From: Corbicula japonica
Lineage: Eukaryota > Mollusca > Bivalvia > Venerida > Cyrenidae
NCBI GenBank assembly: GCA_038501625.1
Contig: JAZAYU010000080.1
Coordinates: 2,232,001-2,296,000 of the forward strand
Reading direction: 5' to 3'
Length of the DNA stretch: 64,000 nucleotides
Positions 1 to 11,970 of this stretch are shown piece by piece. The notes beneath the pieces are model-generated. The model was given only the letters and a program-made list of their open reading frames with translations, had not been told where the DNA came from and searched no databases. A program made the position numbers and the translations under genes. Within the stretch, counting starts at the first letter, position 1, and each line of letters opens with the position of its first letter.

Positions 1-971
1 GAACAGTTCAGTTATTTTAATTTACTTGTTATAGCTGTTGACGAACCCTCCCTGCCTTCTTAGTATGACCTAGAGATTAAGCGATCGAATCATGACAACT
101 CATAAATTCATTGAAAGTGTCTTTCAAAAAAACTGTTAAAGTTGTTGCATCAATTCCATACGGTGATAATAAGTCGAATAAAGAAGCAATGTCTTACATT
201 AAGTCTTGATCTACATTTATTAAGTTTCATTACAATATCTCTTGTAGAGTTAGAACTCGAGATGAATAAATGTCCTTGAAATTCAATAAATATAAATAAT
301 AACAGCTTGTTACAAGAGCGAAATCTACCAACTTTTACGTGAATTAACTTTAAAAAGTGTCCCTCCTGAGGATTGAACCCGGGGCCTCCGCTTGCGAGGC
401 GAGAGAGTTATCCACGACACTATAAGATCTTGTATTTTGGACTTGAAATTTACAATCAGTATCAAAGGAACTAGAAAGGAAACCGTAAGAACTAGAAATA
501 TCTGCACTTCTCTTTCGTTTTACACTGTGTGTTGTACGCAGGTGTTTACCTGACACCCGAATATTCCATATAAAATTGTATTTAATCCATCAATATTGAC
601 TAAGCTGGTTTTTTAAATCGTAAAATGTTTTTCTCCAATACAATTATCGCTTTTAAAAACAAAAATGCTCGAACATGTAAGTGCCAGGTAGAAATACTTA
701 CACAAAATATAAAAATCGTTACGGTAATCGTAAACAAGACCCACTAACAACAAATCGAAATAATCTATTTGATTTTCCCACTGCAAAATAATAAAAATCC
801 CACTAGATACCTCTCCACCCTGCTAGATGCCTCTCTGGTGTAAATAGCTACCAATCGAAATAGTTAATTTCATTTTCCCGCTACATAATAATAGAATACG
901 AGTATTATTTACAACATTTCATTGGTCGAAAAACTAGGTCAAAAGTGAGCTTAGACAGCTAACGCCGAAAA
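1..971 (-). repeat. Dispersed ~0.9-kb repeat with tRNA-like core, inverted copy 1
   Basis: Reverse complement of 42464-43352 over most of its length, from the CAGCTATAACAAGTAAA-type end near position 1 to the CCGAAAAA junction near 971. Includes internal repeats of a TATTTCGATTGGT-type string. The left end may extend out of the window. It lies upstream of the first visible gene 1 exon, presumably in an intron. Confidence 0.8.
361..430 (-). other. tRNA-like module inside the repeat (copy 1)
   Basis: On the minus strand: TAGTGTCGTGGAT, an anticodon-arm-like CTCGCCTCGCAAGCGGAG, and CCCCGGGTTCAATCCTC (B-box type). No complementary acceptor stem, so a SINE head or tRNA relic and not a working tRNA. 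Confidence 0.6.
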
Positions 972-1196
972 AAGTTCTTCCATCGGTGGTTATTTTCTGA
1001 TATCTGCTTGTTCACTAGTTCATTCCCCTTTTTCAGTTTAACCGCTCTTACATTTAACTTGCATTGCAGGTAGCGGAAAACGCATGGAAATAGTCACGCA
1101 GTATGGGCATCATTATACAAAATGCAATTTAATATTAGTAATGTTCAGCTTTTTTGATCTTGGTTTTGACATTTGAATAACAATTTAATTATGCAG

Positions 1197-1283
1197 GTGG
1201 AAAACGACAGGTCATTGGCCACTACAGACAAGACATAGAGCCAGGCAACTTCGAATGGATTGAAGGTGCTTTGAAATGGGAAG
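1197..1283 (+). CDS. Gene 1 exon: end of extracellular domain
   Basis: Acceptor ATGCAG before 1197, donor GTGAGC after 1283. The frame (first full codon at 1199) gives GKRQVIGHYRQD and ends IEGALKWE. It matches the strand before the membrane in GABA-B receptors, where a tyrosine-rich turn is followed by a tryptophan-containing segment. The exon enters after one base of a codon and leaves after one base, so an upstream exon outside the window is required. No upstream exon is visible between 1 and 1196. Confidence 0.85.
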
Positions 1284-4200
1284 GTGAGCTGTTTATTGCA
1301 CTCTTTCATGATATTTGACAATACGTGTTACTTGTATGTCTCTGAACTATTAAGTATTTATAGAGGATGGAAACTGAATGATAAAGTACTAGTTAAAATA
1401 TGGATCAAACAGTTATTACAAATGTATTATATACTTTTGATACTCTTAGAAAAGTCATTTGAAAGCTTGTGGTCTCATCTTTGTTCCAATACACAATAAT
1501 ATGTGCTCAGAATTTTTAAAATCGCGTGTATCACAGCAGATGCCGTGGACAAAATTAGAAAGCAAAAGCTTAATCCGAAGCCTGATTGATAGTCTCATCT
1601 ATCATTTTATTACTTTAGCTTCACTAATGCTTCGGATTAAGCTCTCTTTGTCTGGTTTCCACCTTGTTTTAAACTTATAAAATACTATAAGAAAAAATCA
1701 GATATTTTGCGATAGGTTATTTGACCAGAGAAGAGCCATTCATTAAGTATTTTCTTTTTCATATATACCAAACTGTTTTAAACGAATGTGAAAAGCAAAA
1801 GAAGTACCGAATAAATGTTACATTTTAAAAGATTTTTACAGAGTATATGATTAAATTTTGATAAACTTATTATGTTTCGCAAAGTTTAGAATGATGTTGA
1901 TTAAACGCATAATTCTGTTGTTTTTTCTCAAGTCAAAATGAAAGGACAAAAATATGAGTGTTTGGTAACTAAAAACTGAAATCAACACCATCAGCCGTTC
2001 TGAAATTGGCAAAACATAAGCGAAAGAAGCTTTTTTTTTTAATTAATTAGTACATCCCTAAAGTTATCAGACAGTGAAATAAGTGTGTTAACGTCAGGTC
2101 TTCTATGGAAATTTTACATTTTGCAGATGATTATATTCCACGAGACTCGACATATATAACCTATGAAGAAAGAGACATTCCTCTTACCCTGTTTGTAACC
2201 ATGGTTACACTTTCCGGACTGGGAATAGCGTTAGCAGTTGGATTTTTGGCTTTTAACATCATCTTCCGATGCAATAAGTAAACATGAAATTCCTCTTTAA
2301 GTATGAAAGTTTATTAAGTTAAAATAAAATATCATCTGCACTGTATAATTATATAGTTCGCCGGTTATACATGAAGCTAAGGGAATTAAGTTTTTACTGG
2401 CAGAAAATAGTCAATATTAAAGTAGAATTCGAACATAACCCCGCAAAAGTGAAATATGTTTAAAAAGTATCGAGGACTTAGATATTATTCTGTGTGAAAG
2501 CACATTCGACAGCCATATTATGCATAAGTGCCTACTGACATGACGAAACTTGTTAAAAAGTGAAATATGCATAACAGGAATAGAGACATCCTGAAGACAC
2601 AGCCTCCCCGCACAGACAAAATGTAGAGGAAAATAGAGCATGGTTTAAAAAATGATCATTTTCAAAATAGACACCACAAACAATTAACGAAAATGAAAAC
2701 CCCAGTTGTTACCGCCTTAAAACCGTGAGTTGCAAATTATTTGCAAAATTGTCACTGGGGTTTTAACCAAGTTCTAGAGTTCATCAGCTTCACACTTGCC
2801 CCATCAGGTTCTCTTATAAAAAATAAGTACAAGTTGTCTTGGTGAATTAGCTCAAACCCAACCGCAAACTCATAACAATACCGAGGAGCAAAAACTAAAA
2901 TGGTATTGCCATTATCTCTATTCAGAATCGTCAAATTGTCGTCACCAAACATCAACAACGTGATTTTACTCGGTTGCGTGTTGTGCTACTCGACCGTTTT
3001 CTTCAAGACAACTGCGAGTGAATTTTCAAAAGTCTGTCAGGTACATTTATTTTACGGTTTGTTGGAAATTGTTAGGCACACCTTATATTATATATGAATT
3101 TCTGTAAATACGAATGAAATGTTCAACCTTGTTCCGCGATGTCAATTTTGCATGAAATAAGTACACTCAAAACATATGGACATTATGCTAAACAATATCA
3201 TTAGCATTTTCATAATTTTGAAGTAGTTTTGTCAAATCAGTATAAAGAATCGGTAGAATATTGTTAATGTTCGTTCAAAGAAATGATAGGATTTTAATTT
3301 AAATTAATTTACTATGTTTCACCTAAAATATTATTCATTTGATGTTTCGAGGGTTTTTAATTGTTATTTTTATATAATTTTTGAGATATCGAAAACAAAT
3401 TTGAAGTAAAAATATAAAGTTTCACGATCAAAGGTGAAAATATCAGTACAGCTTATAAAAACTATAAAATAAAATGTATAATGTATTTTAAAATATGTTG
3501 AAAGATGTACACTTTTGTAACCATTTTGCCTACTTTTGTTTGCAAAATAAATAATGCAATAATCTCCGACCGTCCAACCGTTAATGGATTTGCAGTTTAA
3601 AAATATCGATTCGCACATCATTTTACTGTAAACGTTTCCATACATTAAGTGATATGTTTTTATCTTTACATGTATTATTTTAGGTTCAGGCACGGAACAA
3701 TTGCCTCTCGCTTTTTTCCTCACAATACCCAACTGTCTATCTCTCTGATTTCAATACAACATTCATTCTGTGAATCTTTCTCTTTCATGTCTTGTATTTA
3801 TGTTAGTATACTTTATATCATATGGGTTGAAGGTTATAAAGCTGAGCATGGAAACCAGTCTCAAATCTCAAGCATCTGATTGGCTGAAATGGCGACTGGT
3901 CGCCATTTCAGCCAATCAGATGCTTGAGATTTGAGACTGGTTTCCTTGCTCAGCTTTATAACCTTGGGCAATGATTTTGTTCACTTTATTTGTTACAATT
4001 TGTTTAAGTTGGTTTTGTTGCTGTTGTTTTTATTTTTCTTGTGTCAAGTGTCGAATGCATACACAACTTGTGTCCGAAGAGAGGGGGCACTTACATTGTA
4101 AATGGCGAAAACTGGCTAAAATTTCAAAAATGAATTTTGGAGAAAATACTGTTTGCCACCAAGATTTTAATGAAGAAATGCATTTGTTTAAGGATGAACT

Positions 4201-7200
4201 ATGTTTGCAGGCTTATTTTGTCTGAATAGCATTTGTTTCATAATGGTCTAGGGCATAAGGAACTATAGATACTATATAAATACAAATTTAGGGTGACTGT
4301 ACACGTAAAGAACGAATTTAATAATTTCTATTCTTTTTAGGTCAGGATATTTTGTTTTAGCCTTGGCTTTACAATAACATTTGGAGGTTTGTTCTCGAAG
4401 ACATGGCGTGTTTATCGAATTTTCACCAACAAAAAGCTTCTAAAAAGGGTAAGATTCTAAAACAAAATGAATCAGTGCTTTGTGTTCTTGGATTCCTGGA
4501 GTTCCCATTATTATATTTTGTAATCAGAAGTTACGTTACCCCTCATGATCTTCTTCAATTTTAACGAATATTTCATTCCTAATAACACACTGATACATCG
4601 CCATATCCCTTTCCCATACTTTCGTGTAATTTGTAAGTCATTTCTCGAAATTTCTTAAATCAGAGATTCGGTTAACTGTTGTTTTCCCTAACCAAATAGG
4701 TGATTGTGAATGGTTCTTAAGCTGTTTAGCATGAGTTTCCAGATTACATGTTCTTTAGGTAACAAAAACAAGGTTATCAGAAAATACTCCAGATTACTGC
4801 ATTAATACAAAAAGGAAAAACAAGGATGGTGAGTCCAGGAAGAGCGTTAAAGTCTGCCTGCATGAGAAATGAGATCTACGAAGTCTGTAAAAAATATAAT
4901 ACTGAACGTGTCTTCATGTTCAGAAGTCATTGAATCGGACAGAAAACGATAAAGCCACCACTCCCATTTTAATAATACTGCGTATATCTAGAAATCGTTT
5001 GCAGAAATCCTGCTTTTTGTTCGCAGATTTCATAAAAGCCTTTGCTAATGGTTTGTCATAATGACGCAACGCTGTTTAACATTTGCATGAAACAGATCAG
5101 TCTATTTTTCTGGATGCGTTTAACTTGTTTGGTATGAATTGACAAATAATGTCACGTTATTGAAACCAACAGATTATTTAATAATGACAGTTAGTTTATT
5201 TTTTGTATTACACCTCGTATGGTATTGCTCCTTTTAAATATCACGAAGCGAATTTTGCCATATAAAGTCGTGCTTAATTGGTTCATTTCAACATTAAGGC
5301 TTAAATATTCTCACATTAAATGATGTCTAATCATTAAAAAAAACATACTGTCATTGAGATAGCAGTAATAAATAGACAAATGCCTCTTTCCCGACGTCTT
5401 TTAACATACCAATTCAAACTACCAATACAATTTACTTGCAATTTATTTAATTTTTATGACCTTCACCTCTTTTTTATAATTATGTATAATATCAGGCAAT
5501 AAAATATGTCTGTAATGAAGTTTAATGCTCTGACTGAATAAAATCCGAAGGATGTTCCTGATTATATGTCATGTGTCATGTCACTAAATGTAAATTTCAG
5601 TGTTCACTTTAAACTTCACCAAAACACGTTTTGGTCTCAAAGGTATTGAATATTATATAATCTTTGCCTCTTATATTTATACCTTTCAAGTTCCACTTCA
5701 ACATAAGACCAAAATCAAATTTTCTTTACAGAGTATAAAAGATTATCAACTCCTTGCCATTGTGGGAGGTCTGGCAGTTGCTGATTTAGCTGTTCTTATT
5801 GCTTGGGAGGTGGTTGGACCTCACAAAATGGTTAAAGTATTTCTTACCAAAGAGGTAAGTATAACAACTAAACGTCTTTTTTTCAGTACTTCATGGTATA
5901 TTATATACTACTCAAATTTGATAAAGGCCACTTTTGTTGTCCGTAATTATAAATTTAAGGTTAACATTTTGAACAGTTTATGATAAAACCGATGAAATAG
6001 CCATCTAAGTTGACTTATGTTAATGAAACATGAGTGTATAATTATCAGCTGGAAAATTTACGGACTACAAATGTGGCCTTTATCAAATTTTGAGTACTAT
6101 ACATATTGATTTTTGATAAGCTACTGCATACTGCAAAGTTGAACTAGTAGAATTTGCGATATTCAATTAAACTAAGATTTATTAAAAGAATTATTAATTA
6201 CAGAAATGTGTAAAATGTCAAAACTAACATACCATCGTTTCGCATTGATCGAATGTGTACTGACTTTTGATGTAAATGTTGAGTTGCGCTCAACCCGACT
6301 AGGCGGCGTGAGCAGTAATATACAGTTCCATTACTTTCCACGAACTGGCGCAATAATACCGAGCATGCAAATGTTTCATATTTTTCGTGTTCTGTGGCTT
6401 TCAAAGTTCTCATTTCATCTATATACTTTTTTGAATATTTTTCCTGAAAGCTGGCTTTTAACGTTCCCTTTTCATTTATTTAACTACGCAATTTATTGCC
6501 TACTTCCGCCGACATACATGCACACGAACAATGGAAATGCATACAACTTTCCACGCCGCCTTTCCCCGGGTTAACGCTTCTCAATATTTACACAAATAGA
6601 TGTATCGTATTTAAGGGCCTCCAAATATGGTAATTGATAAAAGAAGTGATTGCTTGTAAGGTGCGAGGGTTAACGGCTCAACACGGAACAAAGAACGCTT
6701 ATGTGATTTTCAAAACAGATAAAAGAGGAAAGTCGATAAATAAATAAAATACCAGCTCTTGACAATTACAAAAATCATGCTCTTTCGGCTGGAAGTAGAG
6801 TGTAAGTGCATTTAATTTGTTTTGAAGTTTTGAAATATTTATATAAATTGAATTCCGTGATTTTATTTAATAAATCATTGTACCATTTTAGGTGTATATG
6901 GTAGGAAACGACGCAGAAGTTCATCCGTTCGTGCTTATATGTAAGTCAGACTATGCTGAATACTTTGGTTGGGCGTTATACATCATCCAGGGTGGACTCC
7001 TGTCATTTGGAGCATTTTTAGCATGGGAAACGAGACACGTAAGATTTTAACTTATAGTTAAGTTATAGTGTTTTGTTTTAGTTTGACTGGTTCGATATAC
7101 CAGGATGGCTTATGTCATAGTGTTTAATTGGCCTCCGGCGTCCTTCCACTGTTACTCTTTATTTCAACAACTACTTGATCATTTTTTAATGAAACTTTGT

Positions 7201-10200
7201 ATTTTTCATCCTTGGATGATCTTTCACCATTTTTTGTTCAATCCCGCCCCTGACCGTTTGAGATAGGGTGCCATGGAGTCTTTCATCTTATAAGACCTTT
7301 TTTGCGAAACAAATGATATAAGGCTTGCTATTTCGCATGAAAAATCCATTATTGGTCCTCTACCGAAATTTTTAAATTTATAGCTGTGAGACTCTCATGG
7401 TCTTCGCCCTATGAGCTTCTGCCGCCACATATGAAATTTCATTAAAAATATAAAATATTTTTACAATCGTCCCCTCAGTAGCTCCAATGAACTCAGGCTC
7501 TATATATCACGTTTGAGAACATTGCTGGTAATCTACTATTGTTGTTGAAACCATGTCCCTGGACAACCGCGTTGGCTTTGCACTGGAAGTTAATACAAAA
7601 TTATTTGAAAGACTTTACACAATCTTTGTAGAAATGAGTGACCGTAGGGTTGGTAATTTTAAGGAGTGTAAACAAAAAAGTAAGATCTTTGTTTGTTCTG
7701 CACAAAAAGTGTTCACTGTGTTGTGGTCGGGAATTTTTAAATATCCGAATCAAACCAACAAAATATTCTTCATGGATAGGAAGGGTCGACAAGGATAGTG
7801 GTAACTAACAACCAAAATAAAATATGTAGTAGTAGTTTTGTAAGAATTTTTTTACAATCGACTTTGATTAAATACGTTTATTTATTATTTTAATGTCGAA
7901 GATCCCAAACATAACATTCTCTTGAGATATTACATTAAATCCTGATATGCATATATTACTTTTTTTGAAAATTATTGCCCAAATAAGATGGCTTTTTATG
8001 ATGAATCTGATACTATCAGTAGAGTTTTTCTGGTCTTCATGGGTCTTATGTTTGTTGTTGGTTCTTGTTAGCTTTACGGCTTCACTTTAACTTAGTTTTT
8101 TGCAAAACAGTAATCATAATCTAGAGGAAATGTTGTTCTGAATATATTTATCACCATATACATCTCTGTCTAGAGTCTTAATTTATTTGATCAATTGACA
8201 AACTCTTCAGGGAAACTAATCAGTTTTTCTCTTTCATGTTTCCTTGAAATTAAACCTATAAAGACATATGATCCAATTGCTTCTAATTAATTAAAAAAAA
8301 CGTTCACACTCTAAATATTTCCATTACAATATTACTTAAATTAGCAAAAAAAAATATTTAGTAGAATACACGTTTTGTTATCAATTTCGTCCAATATGGA
8401 TCTACACTGGACGGCCTTAGCCAGAATTAACCCAACGAATTTAAAAAGCGAACATCGTGGGTCCTTATTAGAGGGTAGGAATGGGCAGACTGATCTCGAT
8501 CTTCGACGTCGCTGTTAGATTGCAGCTGTTGTGCATGTATTAATACTTCTGTCTGTCATACAAAATACATAAAATGATTTCGATTCATTTTTGACATCAG
8601 ATATCATTTCTTTTTTATTAAATCTCTTAATACGCCGCGTTTGGAGGCGTGCAGTAAACCTTATCAGGCAAAGTTAGCAAACGTCTCGTTCCATTACTTT
8701 AATTATAATCTTATAATGTAATCAAGGGACGTATCACTTTGGAAACAAATATTGTTTAAAAAGATTCTTTTAATCAAATTTACATCAGAATATTTAACCA
8801 GAAAAACTAATGTTTATATATTTTTATGTCAAAAAAAGTAAAATATGCACATCAGGAATCGCCACACTCACAAAACATCGAAAAGAGCAAGTATTATTTC
8901 TTGACAAATACGGTTCTAAAAAGAGTAAAGCAATTACCACTCACATGATTTCTCAAAATTATTAAGGGTCCAAAATTACATGTGGCAGATGGTTACACAA
9001 ATTTATTGTGTAAATCAAGGATTCCATTACGAATGACAATAGATAATTTTAGATATAAACACAATAAAGTATGTTGTGTCAAATGGAAATGTGTCAATGA
9101 TTTCGAATGACCTTTGTTATAAAGTTGATTTAAATGACATACTCATACTCGACATAACAATTCAAAACATGAAAAAATAAGAAAAGTTCGTATTTTTTTT
9201 ATGTAAATTATGTTTTTCATATTTAATTTTATATTCGTCTTTTTAGGTTACAATTCAAGCACTGAACGACTCTAAACAAATAGGTCTGTGCCTGTACAAC
9301 GTTGTTATTTTGAGCGCAGTTGGACTGACACTGTCGCTGTTGCTTGAAGGCCAAGACATCTTAATGTATGGTGTAACGTCAGGATGTCTAATTATAGGTA
9401 CAACCTTGACACAAGTGGTCATCTTCATACCAAAGGTAAAAAAGACATTTACCTTAAAATCATAAGTTCATTATATCTACTACCATCTAAATACTGAAAA
9501 AATCTTCGATCATATCATTATGTTCCTTCCATAGGTAGCGCTAAGTTCGTATATCACATTGACTTCATTTGATTCACATGTCTCTATATACGAACTCGGA
9601 AGAGAAAGTATCTCGTAGCGTCAATTCTATATTGTTTCTGAACAATTTTAATTATACCACGCCCACATGCATGCAAAAGTTATTCGTAATATATACTGTT
9701 CTCGTTGATCTTATTACTTACAGATATCAATAATAAATGATCAATAAAGCACGAGGAACAACTTTGTACCAGTTTAGAAAATTTTAAAGCAAAATTGTTA
9801 TTAAGATACCAAAACCCTAGCCTTGCTCCCGTCCCTATGTTCTGTTTTTTTGTTCCTCCGTCATATAAAAGTTATACCAAGAAAATTAACTCTGACAGGC
9901 ACTTTGCTAAAACTGTTTTTACTTTGCCTTAGCTCCCAGAACATGGTTGGTCAAAAATCGGAATAAGAAACTTTGAACTGAAATAAAACAAACTATAATT
10001 TTGTAAACATTATTTAAAAAGTTATAAAAGTAAAACCCTCTGGCCGGGTGGCAGGCTTACAACAAAACCGCACATTTTGTAACACTTTGATTTATTGACG
10101 GTAATGGTAATATCATGCTGTCTGGCAAATTGCCATAATACTTTAGCTATTTTTCTGTTTATTGTCTGTTTAGTTGTTGCAAATGAAAACCAATTAAAAC

Positions 10201-11470
10201 TGTTTTCAAGTATTATACCGAGTTCAAAAAATATCCATTAATATGGTACTGGTAATATATCGAAAATATGAGAGCTTTCTACGTACATAACATTTGTTTT
10301 AAATAGAAATGATTAGGACGTTCAACGTACATGTGCATCTATTTACGAGATGTATAACCGATTTTCAATTAATTCGTCGAACTTTTCGTTGTTGCATGAA
10401 TTTAAATATTTTTATGATATTATAGAACGTTCTCGACACTTTCACAAAGTATTTGATTTTATTTCTCAAATTAATTTCTATGTTGCATTATTTGATTAAC
10501 CGACGACTCATTTTGCGTCAATTATATGGTTGTATTGTTCACTTGAAAGTGTAAAAATAATACTTTCAATTACTTACCCGCCACTTCTTTTGGACATTAT
10601 AGTTGTTACTATGTTTAGAAAGAACTTCCATGTTTTTTTGTAATTTCTCATAACTTTTTATACACATTTTGACCACAGAATGTTATTTATGCCGCTAAAA
10701 GCAGTGTTGTTTGATCTACATTTTGCTGAGCCCTAGGCGTAGGCTCATTTCCCCGCAGAGAACCTCAATATTACATCTATGACGTAATTAATTTGACCTG
10801 CTTGACGTCATTACTAACAATCATCATTGAACTTCAATTTAAACTTTAGTGTAATATGATCTATTTCAACTAAAAAGTAGAAAGAAATTAAACAATTATT
10901 TTCTGAAACACATTAATTTATTCCTATGCATACCACTTAATAAAGTATGAGACAGGCTTAACTATGTGCATTTTTCCCCAATATCAAAACAAAATGGCGG
11001 ACGACAACAAAAATATTGGAGGCCAGAGGGGGGGGGGGGATTTAGGCCCGGGTATTTCATGTTTACCTCGTAAGTGCGGGCATACATCGACGGACAATCA
11101 TTCAATCAAATATTCAAGGAAAATCCTGTGTAGTGTAATAAAACAAATTGCTTCCTTCTAGTGCGCAGTAGACTAAAATTTGTTAAAAATTATCTTTAAG
11201 GAATTTCTTTAAAAAAAAGCACGACTTTTGTTTGATTTCATTGAAATTTTATAGTTTTACTACCTTTTTCAGATCCATGCTGTATTCAACAAAGTTGGCA
11301 CCGAGAATTTAACAACAAGAACCCCAGCTCCTCCCGGCGAGGGATCTAACTCTTTACAAGTAAAGGGAGACAATTTTCCAGCATTCCGCTCAAACGAAAC
11401 GAGCAACGACATCAATCCATCTTCTATTGACGTGGACAAATTAACCGATTTTCGTCGTGAACGCATCTAG
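1197..11470 (+). CDS. GABA-B-type class C GPCR, 3' part: 7TM domain and tail (gene 1, 8 exons)
   Basis: Spliced gene, 5' end outside the window. Coding exons are 1197-1283, 2127-2277, 2926-3040, 4341-4448, 5732-5854, 6892-7038, 9247-9435 and 11273-11470; all introns are GT-AG and the joined frame is open for about 371 residues to TAG. Seen: end of the extracellular domain, seven hydrophobic helices, the class C hallmark cysteines at the TM3 start (VCQ) and in extracellular loop 2 (LICKS), a KLSSPNINN loop 1, SKTWRV after TM3 and ALNDSK in loop 3. Family knowledge: these loop motifs resemble GABA-B subunit 2 (G-protein-coupling subunit) more than subunit 1. It would sit in the plasma membrane and couple to Gi/o proteins if it behaves like the family; ligand and partner are unknown. 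The tail is only about 65 residues and lacks the coiled coil of vertebrate subunits. A second receptor gene follows in tandem. Confidence 0.93.
1284..2126 (+). other. Gene 1 intron, 843 bp
   Basis: AT-rich; CTTAATCCGAAGC at 1569 is mirrored by GCTTCGGATTAAG at 1629, a short hairpin of about 75 bases total. Nothing else recognised; the two small open frames here are not coding. Confidence 0.6.
2127..2277 (+). CDS. Gene 1 exon: juxtamembrane linker and TM1
   Basis: Acceptor TTTTGCAG, donor GTAAAC. Residues begin DDYIPRDSTY, then about 23 hydrophobic residues (LFVTMVTLSGLGIALAVGFL) form TM1, ending FNIIFRCN. The FN-I motif at the end of TM1 is shared with GABA-B subunits. Phase joins exactly to the preceding and following exons. 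Confidence 0.93.
2926..3040 (+). CDS. Gene 1 exon: intracellular loop 1 and TM2
   Basis: Acceptor CTATTCAG, donor GTACAT. Starts by completing a lysine codon, then IVKLSSPNINNVILLG, the loop 1 and TM2 signature of GABA-B receptors (family form is K-x-S-S-P-x-x-N-N). It ends at the conserved TM3 cysteine (KVCQ). A longer open frame starting upstream at 2900 only runs through the intron and is not the exon start. Confidence 0.95.
3830..3965. repeat. 136-bp palindrome family, full copy A
   Basis: AAGGTTATAAAGCTGAG ... GGCGACTGGTCGCC ... CTCAGCTTTATAACCTT; two 67-base arms with one mismatch and essentially no loop. Outer flanks GGGTTG at left and GGGCA at right recur in other copies. In gene 1 intron between TM2 and TM3 exons. 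Confidence 0.9.
4341..4448 (+). CDS. Gene 1 exon: TM3 and intracellular loop 2
   Basis: Acceptor CTTTTTAG, donor GTAAGA. Begins VRIFCFSLGF, then SKTWRVYRIFTNKK. The K-T-W-R-V-x-x-I-F motif after TM3 is a near match to GABA-B subunit 2. The basic run at the end is in the position of the G-protein contact in loop 2 of that subunit. Confidence 0.95.
5732..5854 (+). CDS. Gene 1 exon: TM4
   Basis: Acceptor TCTTTACAG, donor GTAAGT, 41 codons, phase 0 on both sides. Starts SIKDYQLLAIVGG and includes AWEVVGPHK, the counterpart of the W-x-x-V-D-P turn that closes TM4 in GABA-B receptors. The open frame that extends upstream to 5600 and downstream to 5983 is intron read-through. Confidence 0.95.
5906..6101. 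mobile_element. ~196-bp MITE in gene 1 intron
   Basis: About 40-bp inverted ends: TACTCAAATTTGATAAAGGCC at the left and its near complement at the right, both flanked by TATA/TA. Followed by 6270-6420, a piece of a dispersed repeat also seen at 38333-38470. Confidence 0.6.
6892..7038 (+). CDS. Gene 1 exon: extracellular loop 2 and TM5
   Basis: Acceptor CATTTTAG, donor GTAAGA, 49 codons, phase 0. Contains the conserved loop 2 cysteine (VLICKSD) that should bridge to the TM3 cysteine, then TM5 ending in SFGAFLAWETRH, which is almost the family consensus at the end of TM5. Confidence 0.95.
7039..9246 (+). other. Gene 1 intron, 2.2 kb
   Basis: No coding similarity. A piece of the widespread degenerate repeat is at 8845-9010. 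The plus-strand open frame at 7553-7798 and its minus-strand partner show no recognisable domain. Confidence 0.5.
9247..9435 (+). CDS. Gene 1 exon: loop 3, TM6 and TM7
   Basis: Acceptor TTTTTAG, donor GTAAAA, 63 codons, phase 0. Starts VTIQALNDSKQIGLCLYNV; the ALNDSK loop 3 motif is as in GABA-B subunit 2 (subunit 1 has a different, histidine-containing form). Two hydrophobic helices follow, and the exon ends FIPK, the usual end of TM7. Confidence 0.95.
9436..11272 (+). other. Gene 1 last intron, 1.8 kb
   Basis: Nothing recognised beyond a G10-type run near 11029. The open frame at 10964-11161 crosses that G-run and is not supported. Confidence 0.5.
11273..11470 (+). CDS. Gene 1 last exon: short cytoplasmic tail and stop
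   Basis: Acceptor TTTTTCAG; 65 codons then TAG at 11468-11470. The tail (IHAVFNKVGTEN, then proline-, serine- and asparagine-rich sequence) has no leucine heptad pattern, so I see no coiled coil. The last residues are DFRRERI: RRER fits the arginine-based endoplasmic-reticulum retention pattern R-x-R, and the final E-R-I could fit a class III PDZ ligand. Both are inferences from short motifs. Confidence 0.9.
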   Translation: MHAVFNKVGTENLTTRTPAPPGEGSNSLQVKGDNFPAFRSNETSNDINPSSIDVDKLTDFRRERI

Positions 11471-11483
11471 GTCAAACGCTTTT

Positions 11484-11489
11484 AATAAA
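11484..11489 (+). promoter_or_regulatory. Poly(A) signal candidate for gene 1
   Basis: AATAAA 14 bases after the stop codon of gene 1. It is very close to the stop, so the true cleavage site may use a later copy (for example AATAAA near 11737); transcript data would decide. Confidence 0.4.
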
Positions 11490-11737
11490 GTTCCTAGGTA
11501 TAAAGATGTGACTGTATGAATGATTCAAAGCTTAATTATACGTCATGTTGACTAACGCCAAGAAGTATCTGTACCTAAGCGACAACAAGACAGTCCCTTG
11601 GCACATACGTTTATTAAAATATTTGTTATCAGGATAACCTTTTTACAAGTAAGATATCGCCAAACTCTCTTTGTGTGTATTGCGAATGGGGAAATATTTA
11701 ATTCGCGCATATCTGCCGTAATATTATTCTGGGTTTA

Positions 11738-11970
11738 ATAAAAGGACTATTAAGTGGCTGTCTACTTATCCGTAAAGAGTTATCACCTCGCGATGTAAAG
11801 CTTGCTAACTTTGAAAACGACTTTTGGTTATACTTTTGAAATGATAACAACAATAACTTACATGTCAATAGGTCAATAAAACTGGTATAGGTTTTCTTGC
11901 GTTCGGACCTTTTTTAATTATTGAAGACTCATGGTCTTTACTAAGTGTTTAACTGGGCTGAATGTATTCC
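11738..11970 (+). repeat. 230-bp repeat, copy 1 (downstream of gene 1)
   Basis: Shares AAAGGACTAT, CTGTCTACTTATCCGT and CTAACTTTGAAAACGACTTT through GTGTTTAAC-GGGCTGAATGTA with 27505-27736 at about 90 percent or better by eye. No coding content. Confidence 0.75.

Noticed and set aside
1065..1100. Extra gene 1 exon starting at the TTGCAG near 1070
   Set aside because: Resembles the real exon start (GCAGGTNGNGGAAAACG) by chance or old duplication, but gives no receptor-like residues and no donor in frame.
3370..3732. 120-codon minus-strand open frame
   Set aside because: AT-rich intron sequence, aromatic and basic residue bias typical of chance frames, no domain recognised.
5600..5983. 127-codon plus-strand open frame covering the TM4 exon
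   Set aside because: Only 5732-5854 is coding; clear acceptor and donor sites bound the exon, and the extra residues match nothing.
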